Below, one piece after another: positions 1 through 9,175 of a stretch of 64,000 nt of DNA (position 1 is the stretch's first letter; each line of letters opens with the position of its first letter). Source of the DNA: Streptococcaceae bacterium (GTDB lineage Bacteria > Bacillota > Bacilli > Lactobacillales > Streptococcaceae); NCBI GenBank assembly GCA_902363395.1, contig CABIZZ010000002.1, positions 1 through 64,000 of the forward strand. Reading direction: 5' to 3'. Both the position numbers and the translations under genes were made by a program. The notes under the pieces were generated by a model, which saw only the letters and a list, made by a program, of their open reading frames with translations, did not search any database and was not told the origin of the DNA.

Positions 1-104
<104 letters not shown>

Positions 105-254
105 ATAATTGTTTGTCTAAACTCATTCTGTCACTGACAGATTTATTGTTTTTTTCATTGTTCAGTACTACAACTTCAGTTGTAGCGCCCTGCACATTGG
201 TTCGTCTTGTTCAGTTTTCAAAGGTCTTTGTCGCTCTCGCGCGACAACTATATT

Positions 255-283
255 AGTATATCACGTCCATAAATACTTGTCAA
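255..283 (-). promoter_or_regulatory. rRNA operon promoter and leader
   Basis: On the minus strand a TTGACA -35 box (278-283) stands 17 bp from a TATACT -10 box (255-260), pointing into the 16S gene. The roughly 150-base leader between this promoter and the 16S gene holds a GC-rich hairpin (TTGTCGC...GCGACAA) followed by the CTTTGAAAACTGAACAA segment typical of Firmicute rRNA leaders. I see no gene between the 16S gene and the ami terminator. Confidence 0.9.
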
Positions 284-331
284 CATCTTTTTTCTATTTT
301 TTAAAAAAAGTTTTTCTTTTTTAAAAAAATA

Positions 332-361
332 GAAAACGAGAAGCGTGTTCTTCTCGTTTTC
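332..361 (-). terminator. terminator of the ami operon
   Basis: A 12-bp perfect stem (GAAAACGAGAAG with its complement, 6-base loop) lies just after the amiF stop and, on the minus strand, is followed by a T-rich run. It separates the oligopeptide permease operon from the rRNA promoter. Confidence 0.9.
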
Positions 362-367
362 TTATGT

Positions 368-1291
368 TTATACAAGTTCTTTATATTTTTTCTGTTCTGC
401 TTTATTTGCCCAAACGTAATGTCCAGGTTTGATTTCTACCATTTCTGGTTTGTCGGTTGAATAATCATGCTGATCAGGATCATAAACTTTCAGAACTTTT
501 TTACGTTCTAGAATTGGGTCTGGAATAGGAACTGCAGACAGGAGAGATTGTGTATAAGGATGAATTGGATTGTTGAACAACTCTTCCGTTTCAGCTACTT
601 CTACAATAACTCCTTTGTAAATAACCGCAATACGATCAGAGATAAATCGAACGACTGAAAGATCGTGTGCGATAAAGAGATAGGTCAATCCCAACTCTTT
701 TTGGAATTTCTTAAGGAGATTTAAAACTTGCGCACGTACGGATACGTCAAGGGCTGAAATAGGCTCGTCTGCGATAACAAATTCTGGTTCCATTACCAAG
801 GCACGAGCGATCCCAATCCGCTGGCGTTGTCCACCAGAGAATTCATGGGGATAACGAGTCAAATGCTCTGCTAGAAGGCCCACTTCATGCATAATCTCTT
901 TTACTTTACGTACTCGGTCTTCTTCATTGTCGAATAGGTGATAATTGTACAAACCTTCTGAAATAATGTAGTCGACAGTTGCACGCTCATTCAAACTTGC
1001 TGCCGGGTCTTGGAAGATCATTTGAATTTTACGTATTAATTCATTTTCATCCTTGCGCGATTGCTTCCCATTGATTTTTTTACCATCATATAGAATATCG
1101 CCTGCACTAGTGTCATTCAACCCAATGATTGCACGACCAATTGTCGTCTTCCCACTACCAGACTCACCAACAAGAGAAAATGTTTCTCCTTTGTTGATGA
1201 AGAAATTTGCATTCTTTACAGCTACAAATTTTTTACTTCCTTCACCGAAGGAAATTTCTAGATCTTTAACTTCTATTAATTTTTCTGTCAT
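368..1291 (-). CDS. amiF: oligopeptide ABC transporter ATPase AmiF/OppF
   Basis: One of two cytoplasmic ATPases that power oligopeptide uptake. The 307-residue protein has Walker A (GESGSGKT, about residues 42-49), the ABC signature SGGQRQR and Walker B VIADEP, followed by the OppD/F C-terminal extension that starts around [10 protein letters not shown] and includes [12 protein letters not shown]. It is the last gene of the amiCDEF set, 9 bp after amiE, and ends at a strong terminator. In streptococci this permease imports peptides for nutrition and for sensing peptide signals (family knowledge). Length and gene order match pneumococcal AmiF. Confidence 0.96.
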   Translation of the reverse strand: MTEKLIEVKDLEISFGEGSKKFVAVKNANFFINKGETFSLVGESGSGKTTIGRAIIGLNDTSAGDILYDGKKINGKQSRKDENELIRKIQMIFQDPAASLNERATVDYIISEGLYNYHLFDNEEDRVRKVKEIMHEVGLLAEHLTRYPHEFSGGQRQRIGIARALVMEPEFVIADEPISALDVSVRAQVLNLLKKFQKELGLTYLFIAHDLSVVRFISDRIAVIYKGVIVEVAETEELFNNPIHPYTQSLLSAVPIPDPILERKKVLKVYDPDQHDYSTDKPEMVEIKPGHYVWANKAEQKKYKELV

Positions 1292-1300
1292 TTCCTTCTC

Positions 1301-2368
1301 CTAGTCCTTGATTGTAGTGAATCCCATTTTCGCACTAATCTTTTCATGAAGATTATCAATAATTTCTGGTTTATTGACTTTTGGTGCATCTTCATGTAAG
1401 AGCCATGTTTTAGCCCAATGTGTATCTGAAACATTGAAGACTGGTGGATGTTCCTCGAAATCAATTTGCATTGCATAGTCTGAACGCAAAGCAAAGGCAT
1501 CCCCTTTTACTGGTGAATACAATGATGGAGGAGTCCCTGGGATAGAATATAAATCACCTTTAGAGGTAGACAATTGTGGCAAACTTGAAAGGAGACTCCA
1601 TGTATAAGGATGTCTTGGATCGTAGAAGATTTCTTCTACTTTACCAAATTCTACAATTTCACCAGCATACATTACGGCAACCTTATCTGCAATACTTGCG
1701 ACCACACCTAAGTCGTGGGTAATAAAGATTGTTGTAAAGTTATATTCTTTTTGCAATGATTTCAACAAGTCAATGATCTGGGCTTGGATGGTTACGTCAA
1801 GGGCCGTTGTCGGCTCGTCACAGATCAAGATATCTGGGCGACAAGCAAGCGCAATAGCAATAACGATCCGTTGGCGCATCCCGCCTGAATATTGGAAAGG
1901 ATATTCATCAAAGCGACGTTCCGCTTCTGGGATTCCCACCTTTTCCATATAATCAATGGCCATTTCTCTGGCTTCTTTGGCACTTTTGCCTTGGTGTTTA
2001 ATAATAACTTCCGTAATTTGGGATCCGATTGTATTAATCGGATCCAAACTGGTCATTGGATCTTGGAAGATGGTTGCAATTTTTGCACCGCGGATATCTT
2101 CCCAGTCTTTGTTTGATTTGAGTTCTGTTAATTCTTGCCCACGATAATTAATGTTACCATTGGCAATTCGTCCGTTGTCTTCTAACATTCCTGTGAAGGT
2201 TTTTGTGAGAACAGATTTACCAGAACCTGATTCACCAACAAGTGCCATAACTTCACCTTCAACAAGGTCTAAGGACACATTGCGAATGGCTGTTAAGACA
2301 CGATCCCGAACATCAAATTCTACTACGATATCGCGAGCAGATAAGATTACATTTTTATCATTTGTCAT
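1301..2368 (-). CDS. amiE: oligopeptide ABC transporter ATPase AmiE/OppD
   Basis: Partner ATPase of AmiF. The 355-residue protein has Walker A GESGSGKS (residues 45-52), the signature SGGMRQR, Walker B ILICDEP and the OppD-type C-terminal region (HPYTWSLLSSLPQL) that in this family precedes the oligopeptide-transporter C-terminal domain. It is followed by amiF after 9 bp and preceded by amiD after 11 bp, so it belongs to one transcript. Confidence 0.96.
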   Translation of the reverse strand: MTNDKNVILSARDIVVEFDVRDRVLTAIRNVSLDLVEGEVMALVGESGSGKSVLTKTFTGMLEDNGRIANGNINYRGQELTELKSNKDWEDIRGAKIATIFQDPMTSLDPINTIGSQITEVIIKHQGKSAKEAREMAIDYMEKVGIPEAERRFDEYPFQYSGGMRQRIVIAIALACRPDILICDEPTTALDVTIQAQIIDLLKSLQKEYNFTTIFITHDLGVVASIADKVAVMYAGEIVEFGKVEEIFYDPRHPYTWSLLSSLPQLSTSKGDLYSIPGTPPSLYSPVKGDAFALRSDYAMQIDFEEHPPVFNVSDTHWAKTWLLHEDAPKVNKPEIIDNLHEKISAKMGFTTIKD

Positions 2369-2379
2369 ACCTACTCCTC

Positions 2380-3306
2380 CTATCTATGTGTACGTGGATC
2401 GCTGGCATCTGCAAGGTTTTGTCCAACGATATAGAATGACAAGGATACCAAGACTAAGACTGTCAATGGAATCCAGAAAAGATACGCATTGGTTGTTACG
2501 TTTTGTGAGTAGTCTGAAATCAGACGACCTAAACTTGGAACTGTAATTGGCAATCCCAATCCAAAGAAGGAAAGGAAGGCCTCAGTTGAAATAAAGGCTG
2601 GCAACAATTGAGTTGTTGTCGTCACAATAACAGATACCAATTGCGGTAAAATGTTTTTTGTCACGATTTTTAGAGTTGGAGTCCCCAAAGTACGGCTTGC
2701 CAAGTTGTACTCTAAATCACGGTAACGCATAATTTGGACACGGATAGAATAAGCAATCCCAATCCATCCTGTTACCGTCATCGCCAAAATTAAGTTCCAG
2801 AAACCAGCTCCGATTGAGTAAGTCAAGACAATAACAATCAACATGAATGGAACGTTTGAAATAACGTTATAAACTTCCATCATGAAGCGGTCGATTGATT
2901 TTGACACACCCCAAATCCCACCAATCACTACACCGATTACAACGTTGATCAAGGTAGCAATAAAAGAGATGATAATCGAATTGCGGGCACCAAACCAAAC
3001 TCCATCAAACAACGATTTACCATTGTTATCTGTACCAAAGAAAGCTTTGGCACTTGGAGGATTCAAACGAGCAGTGAAATCATTTACTTTACTTACATCA
3101 TTGTAATCAAAGTTTGAAAACATTGGATACACAAAACTCATCAAGAGAATTCCCACCAAGACTGCTAACATGAAAATGGTTGATTTCTTTTTAAAAAATT
3201 GGCGAAATACTGATTTCCAGTAGGAGTACGACGGCGCATCAATTGTTTCAGAGGCAAAGTCGTCACGTTCAACAAATTGGAATTTCTTTTTATCGATTGT
3301 AGACAT
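2380..3306 (-). CDS. amiD: oligopeptide ABC transporter permease AmiD/OppC
   Basis: Inner-membrane permease subunit, 308 residues. An N-terminal hydrophilic stretch is followed by a first membrane helix near residue 45, and a binding-protein-dependent permease core with the EAA-loop region around [21 protein letters not shown]. The start codon overlaps the amiC stop by one base (TAATG), which implies translational coupling. It pairs with AmiC to form the channel. Confidence 0.96.
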   Translation of the reverse strand: MSTIDKKKFQFVERDDFASETIDAPSYSYWKSVFRQFFKKKSTIFMLAVLVGILLMSFVYPMFSNFDYNDVSKVNDFTARLNPPSAKAFFGTDNNGKSLFDGVWFGARNSIIISFIATLINVVIGVVIGGIWGVSKSIDRFMMEVYNVISNVPFMLIVIVLTYSIGAGFWNLILAMTVTGWIGIAYSIRVQIMRYRDLEYNLASRTLGTPTLKIVTKNILPQLVSVIVTTTTQLLPAFISTEAFLSFFGLGLPITVPSLGRLISDYSQNVTTNAYLFWIPLTVLVLVSLSFYIVGQNLADASDPRTHR

Positions 3307-4805
3307 TATTTGCCTCCTTTCTTAGTTGTCAATTTGATACGAGGGTCTACCATAACCATGAGAATATCACCGGCCATCGCTCCAAATACAGCAAGAACGG
3401 TGAAGATGAAGACAAGACCCACCACCATGGTATTATTCGATGCTTTGATGGAATCAATCAACATTTTACCCATACCAGGGAAGGCAAAGACAGTTTCTGT
3501 CAAGGTAGCTCCTGAGATAACCAAGACCAACTGAACAGGAATACCTGTAACGATTGGAACCATGGCATTCTTGAAAATATGCTTGCGTGAAATTTCTTTT
3601 TCAGAAAGTCCTTTAGCACGTGCAAAACGGACAAAGTCTTGTGAGTGCAAGTCAATCATATAACGACGAATCCAAACAGCTAAACCTGGAGCGGTCAATA
3701 GTCCCAGGATGACAGAAGGAAGAACGTACGATCTCCAGTCCTGAGCTCCTAAGACTGGGAAAGAGTCTGGAAGACCGATTGTTGAACCAACCAAGCGGAC
3801 GATGTAGACCAAGGCAATCGTTGGAAGAGCCATCATCAATGTCAAGACAGCTGTTGAGGCACTATCAAACCATGTGTTCTTCAACAAGGCCATGTATGAT
3901 CCCAAAGGAATTGCGATCAAGTAAGCAATTGCAATCCCGATCAAGCCGATAATAGAAGAGCTCACAATCATGGATGGATTTTCATAGTTACTCAAAGTTG
4001 CTGTATAAGCATCTCCTTCACCAAAGCGGGCAATATCTTGAGCATCTGCCTTGCTTGGTGATTTGTAAGTACGTGAGTAGATATCGATAGAAGATTCTTT
4101 TTTCCCTGTTGGGAAGTTTACTTCACTCTTTTTAGTAGTACCTTGTCCTTGTGTAATAACCTGAAGAACCGGCGTATTTGAATAAGTTGGATAAGATTCA
4201 CCCAAGTTTAACGATACAAAATTTTGATGAATGAACGGGAATTGACCATTGAAATACAAAAGATATTTATGTTTAGTCCCCGAACCAACTACTGACCAAC
4301 CAATAGCTGGGTCATTTTCAATGCGAATATAGCGTTCAAGTTTTGGATTTGAAGCATCTTTGATGACATTTGGATGATCAATCTGAATCAGATTGCCGTA
4401 GAATCCAATAACACGTTCAAAGACAGGGACTTCACGAGTTGCGTAAAAGCCTTTGTTTTCAGGGAAACGTTTCAATACCCAGCCATTTCCAAGATTAGAA
4501 ATGTACTTTTTGTAGATCTTTTCATTTTCTTTAGTAGGCTCTACAGTTACTGATGAGTCTTCCTTGCTTGCTTTTTCTTTCAAAGCTTTTGAATCAAGAT
4601 ATTCTATATACCCCATACGATCATAGACTGTGTTTTCATAATTGATTTTAGAATCCTTAGTCTTTGCAATCTTATTGTAGTTAGGGTCGTTTTTGAAAAT
4701 TAAATTTCTTGGGGTTAGCGTATAAATAATTGTATACGTCAATGTCGTAACTAAAAAGATCGACACTAACGAACGTAAAATACGCATAAATATATATTTT
4801 TTCAT
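3306..4805 (-). CDS. amiC: oligopeptide ABC transporter permease AmiC/OppB
   Basis: Permease subunit of 499 residues, much longer than enteric OppB (about 306) because a large extracytoplasmic insertion of about 250 residues follows the first membrane helix. This long form is characteristic of streptococcal AmiC. The C-terminal half has the permease core with the EAA-like segment [20 protein letters not shown]. It is separated from the upstream binding protein by 64 bp containing a hairpin, and overlaps amiD by one base. Confidence 0.96.
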   Translation of the reverse strand: MKKYIFMRILRSLVSIFLVTTLTYTIIYTLTPRNLIFKNDPNYNKIAKTKDSKINYENTVYDRMGYIEYLDSKALKEKASKEDSSVTVEPTKENEKIYKKYISNLGNGWVLKRFPENKGFYATREVPVFERVIGFYGNLIQIDHPNVIKDASNPKLERYIRIENDPAIGWSVVGSGTKHKYLLYFNGQFPFIHQNFVSLNLGESYPTYSNTPVLQVITQGQGTTKKSEVNFPTGKKESSIDIYSRTYKSPSKADAQDIARFGEGDAYTATLSNYENPSMIVSSSIIGLIGIAIAYLIAIPLGSYMALLKNTWFDSASTAVLTLMMALPTIALVYIVRLVGSTIGLPDSFPVLGAQDWRSYVLPSVILGLLTAPGLAVWIRRYMIDLHSQDFVRFARAKGLSEKEISRKHIFKNAMVPIVTGIPVQLVLVISGATLTETVFAFPGMGKMLIDSIKASNNTMVVGLVFIFTVLAVFGAMAGDILMVMVDPRIKLTTKKGGK

Positions 4806-4828
4806 ATTCCGTTCCTTTAATGTTCAAA

Positions 4829-4858
4829 AGAACTTTCTCCCCTATTAGAGAAAGTTCT
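4829..4858 (-). terminator. hairpin between amiA and amiC (partial terminator)
   Basis: An 11-bp perfect stem (AGAACTTTCTC and its complement) with an 8-base loop lies between amiA and amiC. The T-run after it is poor, so read-through into amiC is likely. Such a site would make binding-protein mRNA more abundant than permease mRNA (inference). Confidence 0.6.
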
Positions 4859-4869
4859 GATGAAGGTGA

Positions 4870-6855
4870 TTATTTAACGTGTTTTTCTAGTTCTTGCTGA
4901 GCTTTTTTATTTGAATCAGCTTTTTCTTTCAACCATTTTTCACGTGCTTGATCATATTGTTTTTTAGTGACAGGTTCATCTTGAACTTCAACATATTTGA
5001 AATAAGTTGATCCTTTGTTACCTGTTTGTGAGGAAGGTTCAGAGAATGGAACCACTTTTGAAACAACTGTAGCTGCACCAGAGCTTGTCATAGTTGGAAT
5101 CACTAATGCGCTATCTGTTAACCAAGCTTGCGCTGCTGCAAATTTGTCGTAACGTGTTACTACGTCTAGGGTTTCTTTTTCTGCATCATCAAGCAATTTC
5201 GCATATTCATCTAAGCCAACAGCCTTAGCAGAGGCATTATCGACACCACCAGCAAATCCAAGGTAAGTCTTAGTTTGGTCTGGTGAAGATGGTTGCAAGG
5301 TATCAAGGTAAGTAGATGGGTCATCGTAGTCTGGGTTCCATCCTACAAGCCCTTGAAGATCCCAGTCAGTTTCTGCAGCTGATGGTACGTTCAATGTAAT
5401 GTTCAAGACTTCATCTTGGTCCATCATTTGAAGGTCCACAACAACGTTTTCTGTACCAAGTGTTTCTTCAACTGATTGTTTGAAGGATTGCATCCGTGAC
5501 ACAAAGTTTGTTGAGTTTTGTGCAACCGGAACATCCAAGTGGATTGGGAATTGAACACCATCTTTTTGGAGTTCAGCTTTTGCTTTTTCAAACTGAGCTT
5601 TTGCTTTTTCCTTGCTATAGAGTCCGTTTTGACCGTCTGCAAGATTCACACCGCTCCATTGATCTCCATAAGTTTGCAACTTGTCTGCTACTACATCACC
5701 AAATTCTTTACCATTTACTTGAACAAAGGCAGGTGCGGTGTACATATTCCGAATAGCAGCCTTAGCATAGTCTTTACCATTGACTTGCGCTGAATAATTC
5801 TCACGGTTCAAGGCAAATGTGATCGCTTGACGGAAATTCTTGTTTAAGATCGCTTTCTTAGTAGAAGATTTCTGATCATCTGACGTCTTAGAAGTATGGT
5901 TGTAGGCTTGACGGTCAATGTTGAAACCTAAAACTGCTACACCAGAACCAGGCTGTGTGTTGTAGATATTATCTTTGTATTTTTCTTCAACAGATGCAAA
6001 GTTAGAGCTAGCAGGGTATAGACGCGCCTTGGTATATGAACCATCACTAAAACCGCGCGCCAAGGAATCTTGATCTGATCCATCATAATAAGACAATTTA
6101 ATCTTGTCGATATGAACGTTGTCTTTATCCCAGTAATCTTCGTTCTTTTCAAAAGTGATTTCTGATTTAGAAGTGATTGATTTCAAAAGGAATGGACCAT
6201 TGAACAAGATTGATTTGACATTACCTGGCTGACCAAATTCATCACCCTTGCTCTTCAAGAAATCTGTACTAATTGGGAAAAGAACACCATTAGTTGTTTT
6301 TGAATTCCAGAAAGTTTCTGGTTGGTTCAAAGTATACTCAAGTGTATAATCATCTACTGCTTTGACCCCAACCTCAGAGAAGTCTGAAATTTTTCCTTCT
6401 GAGTAGTCTTTCAATCCTTTGATTGAGTCTTTTACCAATGGAAGAGATTCTGATTTTTTATCTGCCGCATGCTTCAATCCAGTAACAAAGTCATGAGCTG
6501 TTACTTCACCATGCTCTTCACCGTCAGCATCATACCATTTAACACCCTTACGGATTTTATAAGTATAGGTCAAACCGTCTTTTGAAACAGACCAATCTTC
6601 AGCAATAGATGGTACAAGGTTTCCGTACTTGTCGTTCTCCAACAAACCATCTACACCGTTTGTTGTAATATCGTGTACGGAAGCTTTTGAAGATACAGTG
6701 TAATCCAAAGTTGTTGGATCATCTGTATAAACATAGCCATATGTTGTATCTTTTTTTGATGCAGACTTGCTATCTTTTGAGCCAGAACATGCTGCAAGGA
6801 AAGTTGCTGCGAGCAATGTTACTCCGGCAAATGCAAAAACTTTACTTTTTTTCAT
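4870..6855 (-). CDS. amiA: oligopeptide-binding lipoprotein AmiA
   Basis: Solute-binding protein of the oligopeptide permease, 661 residues, in the OppA/SBP_bac_5 family. A lipoprotein signal peptide ends in a lipobox (FLAAC, Cys23), so it should be anchored on the outer face of the membrane. The family pattern is clear (YVYTDDPTTLDYTVSS near the mature N terminus; a peptide-pocket region with NPDYDDPSTYLDT late). A ribosome site GGAG precedes the ATG by 7 bases. It lies directly upstream of amiC and has its own promoter and a CodY-like box. Confidence 0.95.
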   Translation of the reverse strand: MKKSKVFAFAGVTLLAATFLAACSGSKDSKSASKKDTTYGYVYTDDPTTLDYTVSSKASVHDITTNGVDGLLENDKYGNLVPSIAEDWSVSKDGLTYTYKIRKGVKWYDADGEEHGEVTAHDFVTGLKHAADKKSESLPLVKDSIKGLKDYSEGKISDFSEVGVKAVDDYTLEYTLNQPETFWNSKTTNGVLFPISTDFLKSKGDEFGQPGNVKSILFNGPFLLKSITSKSEITFEKNEDYWDKDNVHIDKIKLSYYDGSDQDSLARGFSDGSYTKARLYPASSNFASVEEKYKDNIYNTQPGSGVAVLGFNIDRQAYNHTSKTSDDQKSSTKKAILNKNFRQAITFALNRENYSAQVNGKDYAKAAIRNMYTAPAFVQVNGKEFGDVVADKLQTYGDQWSGVNLADGQNGLYSKEKAKAQFEKAKAELQKDGVQFPIHLDVPVAQNSTNFVSRMQSFKQSVEETLGTENVVVDLQMMDQDEVLNITLNVPSAAETDWDLQGLVGWNPDYDDPSTYLDTLQPSSPDQTKTYLGFAGGVDNASAKAVGLDEYAKLLDDAEKETLDVVTRYDKFAAAQAWLTDSALVIPTMTSSGAATVVSKVVPFSEPSSQTGNKGSTYFKYVEVQDEPVTKKQYDQAREKWLKEKADSNKKAQQELEKHVK

Positions 6856-6887
6856 TTTGAGTCTCCATTTTATTGAATTTAGATAGA

Positions 6888-6916
6888 ATTATAGCATAAG
6901 TGAGACAAAAAGTAAA
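6888..6916 (-). promoter_or_regulatory. amiA promoter
   Basis: A minus-strand extended -10 (TGCTATAAT; core 6888-6893) stands 17 bp from a TTTACT -35 (6911-6916). It lies 33 bp upstream of the amiA start and shows that amiA can be transcribed independently of the upstream paralogue. Confidence 0.8.
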
Positions 6917-6919
6917 CTA

Positions 6920-6934
6920 AATTTTCTGAATATT
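6920..6934 (-). promoter_or_regulatory. CodY-like box upstream of amiA
   Basis: AATTTTCTGAATATT matches the CodY consensus AATTTTCWGAAAATT at 14 of 15 positions and lies immediately upstream of the amiA -35 box. CodY represses peptide and amino-acid uptake genes when branched-chain amino acids are plentiful (established in Firmicutes). The assignment here rests on the motif alone. Confidence 0.7.
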
Positions 6935-6946
6935 TGGCAAGTGAAA

Positions 6947-6998
6947 GGAGCCACTAAGCGGAGGACTGTCTAAAAAATCAATCCTTTTTAGTGGCTCC
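6947..6998 (-). terminator. inverted repeat between the two amiA paralogues
   Basis: An 11-bp perfect inverted repeat (GGAGCCACTAA / TTAGTGGCTCC) encloses about 30 bases between the two binding-protein genes. There is no strong T-run, so it may be a weak terminator or an mRNA stabiliser. Confidence 0.5.
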
Positions 6999-7035
6999 TT
7001 CCCCTACTTAAACTTATGCGTTCTTACTATCCCAG

Positions 7036-9003
7036 CTATTTCGATTCGATGTGGTTCTTTAATTCTTCTTGGGCTTTTTTATTGGATTCAGCCTTTTCTT
7101 TCAACCATTTTTCTTTACTTGCATCGTAATCCTTTGTCTTGATGACTTCTTCTGAAAGTTCAAGATATTTATAGTTGGTTCCTGTACCTTTTGTTCCAAC
7201 CCATGAAGCAGCACGACTATATGGGACAGTCCGTTGCAACATTGGCGTTCCACCATTTGAAACAGTTGGCAAGATCAAAGAACTATCGGTTAGCCATGCT
7301 TGAGCGGCTGCGTATTTCTCATACCGTACAGCTTGGTCACTCACTTCTGCATTGGCATCTTTTAAGAGCTCTGCATACTTCCCAAAGTCAACTGCTGTAA
7401 TAGCAGGGCTGTTTGAACCTGCATCCACACCTAGATAGTAGAAAACAGAACCGTTAACAGGACTTAAACTCTCTAAATAAGTAGATGGATCTTGGTAGTC
7501 TGGAACCCATCCTCCGCCTGCAAGGTCATAATCTTTCTCAGCAGCAGTGTCTGTAAAGTAGGTAATATTGTTAAAGTCATCATCAGATAATTTCTGAATA
7601 TCTACGACAACATTGTCTGCACCAAGAACAGCTTCTACGGATTGTTTGAAGGAGCTAGCTTGTTGTACCTGGCTGTTATCTGTCTGACTGACAACGTAAT
7701 CCAAATGAATTGGGAATTGTACCCCTTCTTTTTGCAGTTGTTCTTTAGCTTTTGCAAATTCAGCCTTGGCTTTTTCTTGATTGTAGAGGGTGGTTTGGGC
7801 ATCATCTAGATTTACGTCTTTCCACTCATCCCCATAGGTCACCAATTGTTTCTCGACAACCTTACCGAACTCTTCGCCATTTACTTGAACAAAAGTCGGT
7901 GGAACCAAGGTGTTTCGAAGAATCTTGGTCGCTGCATCTGCGCCAGATGTTTGTGCAGCATAGGCTTCACGGTCAAAGGCAAAGTTGACAGCTTGACGGA
8001 AATCCTTATTTAAAATCGCTTGTTTTGTAGACGATTTTTGAGCATCTGTCGTTTTGGCTGTATGGTTATACTTCTGACGATCGATGTTGAAGCCTAGATA
8101 GTAAGATGTACCATATTGAACACCATAAACAATATTATCACCAAATTTCTTTTTCACACTCTTATAAGTGGAGCTATTTGGCATTACCGTCGCAAATGAA
8201 TATTGTCCATTCTCAAATTTCTTGATGACTGATTCTGGATCTGATCCATCATTGTAAGTCAACTTCACATTATCAATATGAACATTCTTTTCATCATAGT
8301 ATTCTTTATTTTTTACAAGTTCAATTTGAGATTTTGAAGTTAAATTCTTTAAATAATAGGGACCGTTATAGAGAATACTACTTGGTTTTAAAGAACCAAA
8401 GTCTTTTCCTTGAGATTCTAAGAACGCTGCGTTAACTGGGAAAAGGACGCCTGATGTCGTCTTAGAATTCCAAAAGCTTTCTGGGCGTTCCAAGGTATAT
8501 TGAACGGTGTAATCATCTAGAGCTTTCACGCCAACTGTCTTAAAATCTGTTGTTTCACCCTTGGCATAGGCATCCAAACCTTTAATGGAGTTTTGGATTA
8601 AGAAGAGACCTTCTGATTTTGATTCCACAGCATGTTTGATTCCTGTCACAAAATCGTGAGCTGTTACAGCACCGTATTCTTCCCCTTCACTGGTGTACCA
8701 TTTAGCATCTTTTCGAAGTTTATAGGTATAGACCAAGCCATCTTCTGAAACTGTCCAGTCTTCTGCCAAACTTGGGATTAAATTTCCATATTTATCATTT
8801 TCTAACAAACCATCAACAAGGTTACTTGTAATATCAGACGTCGTTGTACGAGTCGATGCAATGTAGTCCAAAGTATTTGGATCCGTTGAATAAATATAAG
8901 AATAAGTAGATTGATTGCTGCTTCCACCACCGCATGCTGTTAATAGAAGAGCGCTGGCTAGAGAAACACCGGCCAGTACAAACCGTTTATTTACTTTCAT
9001 CAC
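7036..9003 (-). CDS. oligopeptide-binding lipoprotein, AmiA/Hpp paralogue
   Basis: A second OppA-family binding protein of 655 residues, closely similar along its length to the adjacent AmiA (shared segments include DPSTYLES and AAAQAWLTDSSLI). A lipobox (LLLTAC, Cys24) gives a lipoprotein. It probably shares the AmiCDEF channel with a different peptide preference, as AliA/AliB and HppG/HppH do in related streptococci (inference). An AAGGAG site fits the first of two adjacent ATG codons. It has its own promoter and transcribes towards amiA. Confidence 0.93.
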   Translation of the reverse strand: MMKVNKRFVLAGVSLASALLLTACGGGSSNQSTYSYIYSTDPNTLDYIASTRTTTSDITSNLVDGLLENDKYGNLIPSLAEDWTVSEDGLVYTYKLRKDAKWYTSEGEEYGAVTAHDFVTGIKHAVESKSEGLFLIQNSIKGLDAYAKGETTDFKTVGVKALDDYTVQYTLERPESFWNSKTTSGVLFPVNAAFLESQGKDFGSLKPSSILYNGPYYLKNLTSKSQIELVKNKEYYDEKNVHIDNVKLTYNDGSDPESVIKKFENGQYSFATVMPNSSTYKSVKKKFGDNIVYGVQYGTSYYLGFNIDRQKYNHTAKTTDAQKSSTKQAILNKDFRQAVNFAFDREAYAAQTSGADAATKILRNTLVPPTFVQVNGEEFGKVVEKQLVTYGDEWKDVNLDDAQTTLYNQEKAKAEFAKAKEQLQKEGVQFPIHLDYVVSQTDNSQVQQASSFKQSVEAVLGADNVVVDIQKLSDDDFNNITYFTDTAAEKDYDLAGGGWVPDYQDPSTYLESLSPVNGSVFYYLGVDAGSNSPAITAVDFGKYAELLKDANAEVSDQAVRYEKYAAAQAWLTDSSLILPTVSNGGTPMLQRTVPYSRAASWVGTKGTGTNYKYLELSEEVIKTKDYDASKEKWLKEKAESNKKAQEELKNHIESK

Positions 9004-9029
9004 TATCTCCTTATGTTAGGTTTTCTACC

Positions 9030-9058
9030 ATTATACACTATTTCTTCCATTTTACCAA
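9030..9058 (-). promoter_or_regulatory. promoter of the amiA paralogue
   Basis: TTGGTA (9053-9058) and a perfect TATAAT (9030-9035) are separated by 17 bp on the minus strand, 27 bp upstream of the gene. The divergent dacA-like gene has an extended -10 (TGATACAAT) near 9136-9144 on the plus strand. Confidence 0.8.
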
Positions 9059-9175
9059 CTATCTTTACAATTTACTTATAGAGTTTTAAATTAAGTGAAG
9101 GTGAAAATAGGATTAAAGCAGTTGCCTTCTTTTATGATACAATAGTAGAGACAAAAAACAATCGAGGATTCAAAC

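Noticed and set aside
5496..5793. Plus-strand open frames opposite amiA (and similar frames opposite ami, suf, ilv, lac, tig)
   Set aside because: They are antisense shadows of well-supported genes, lack ribosome sites, and show no domain pattern.
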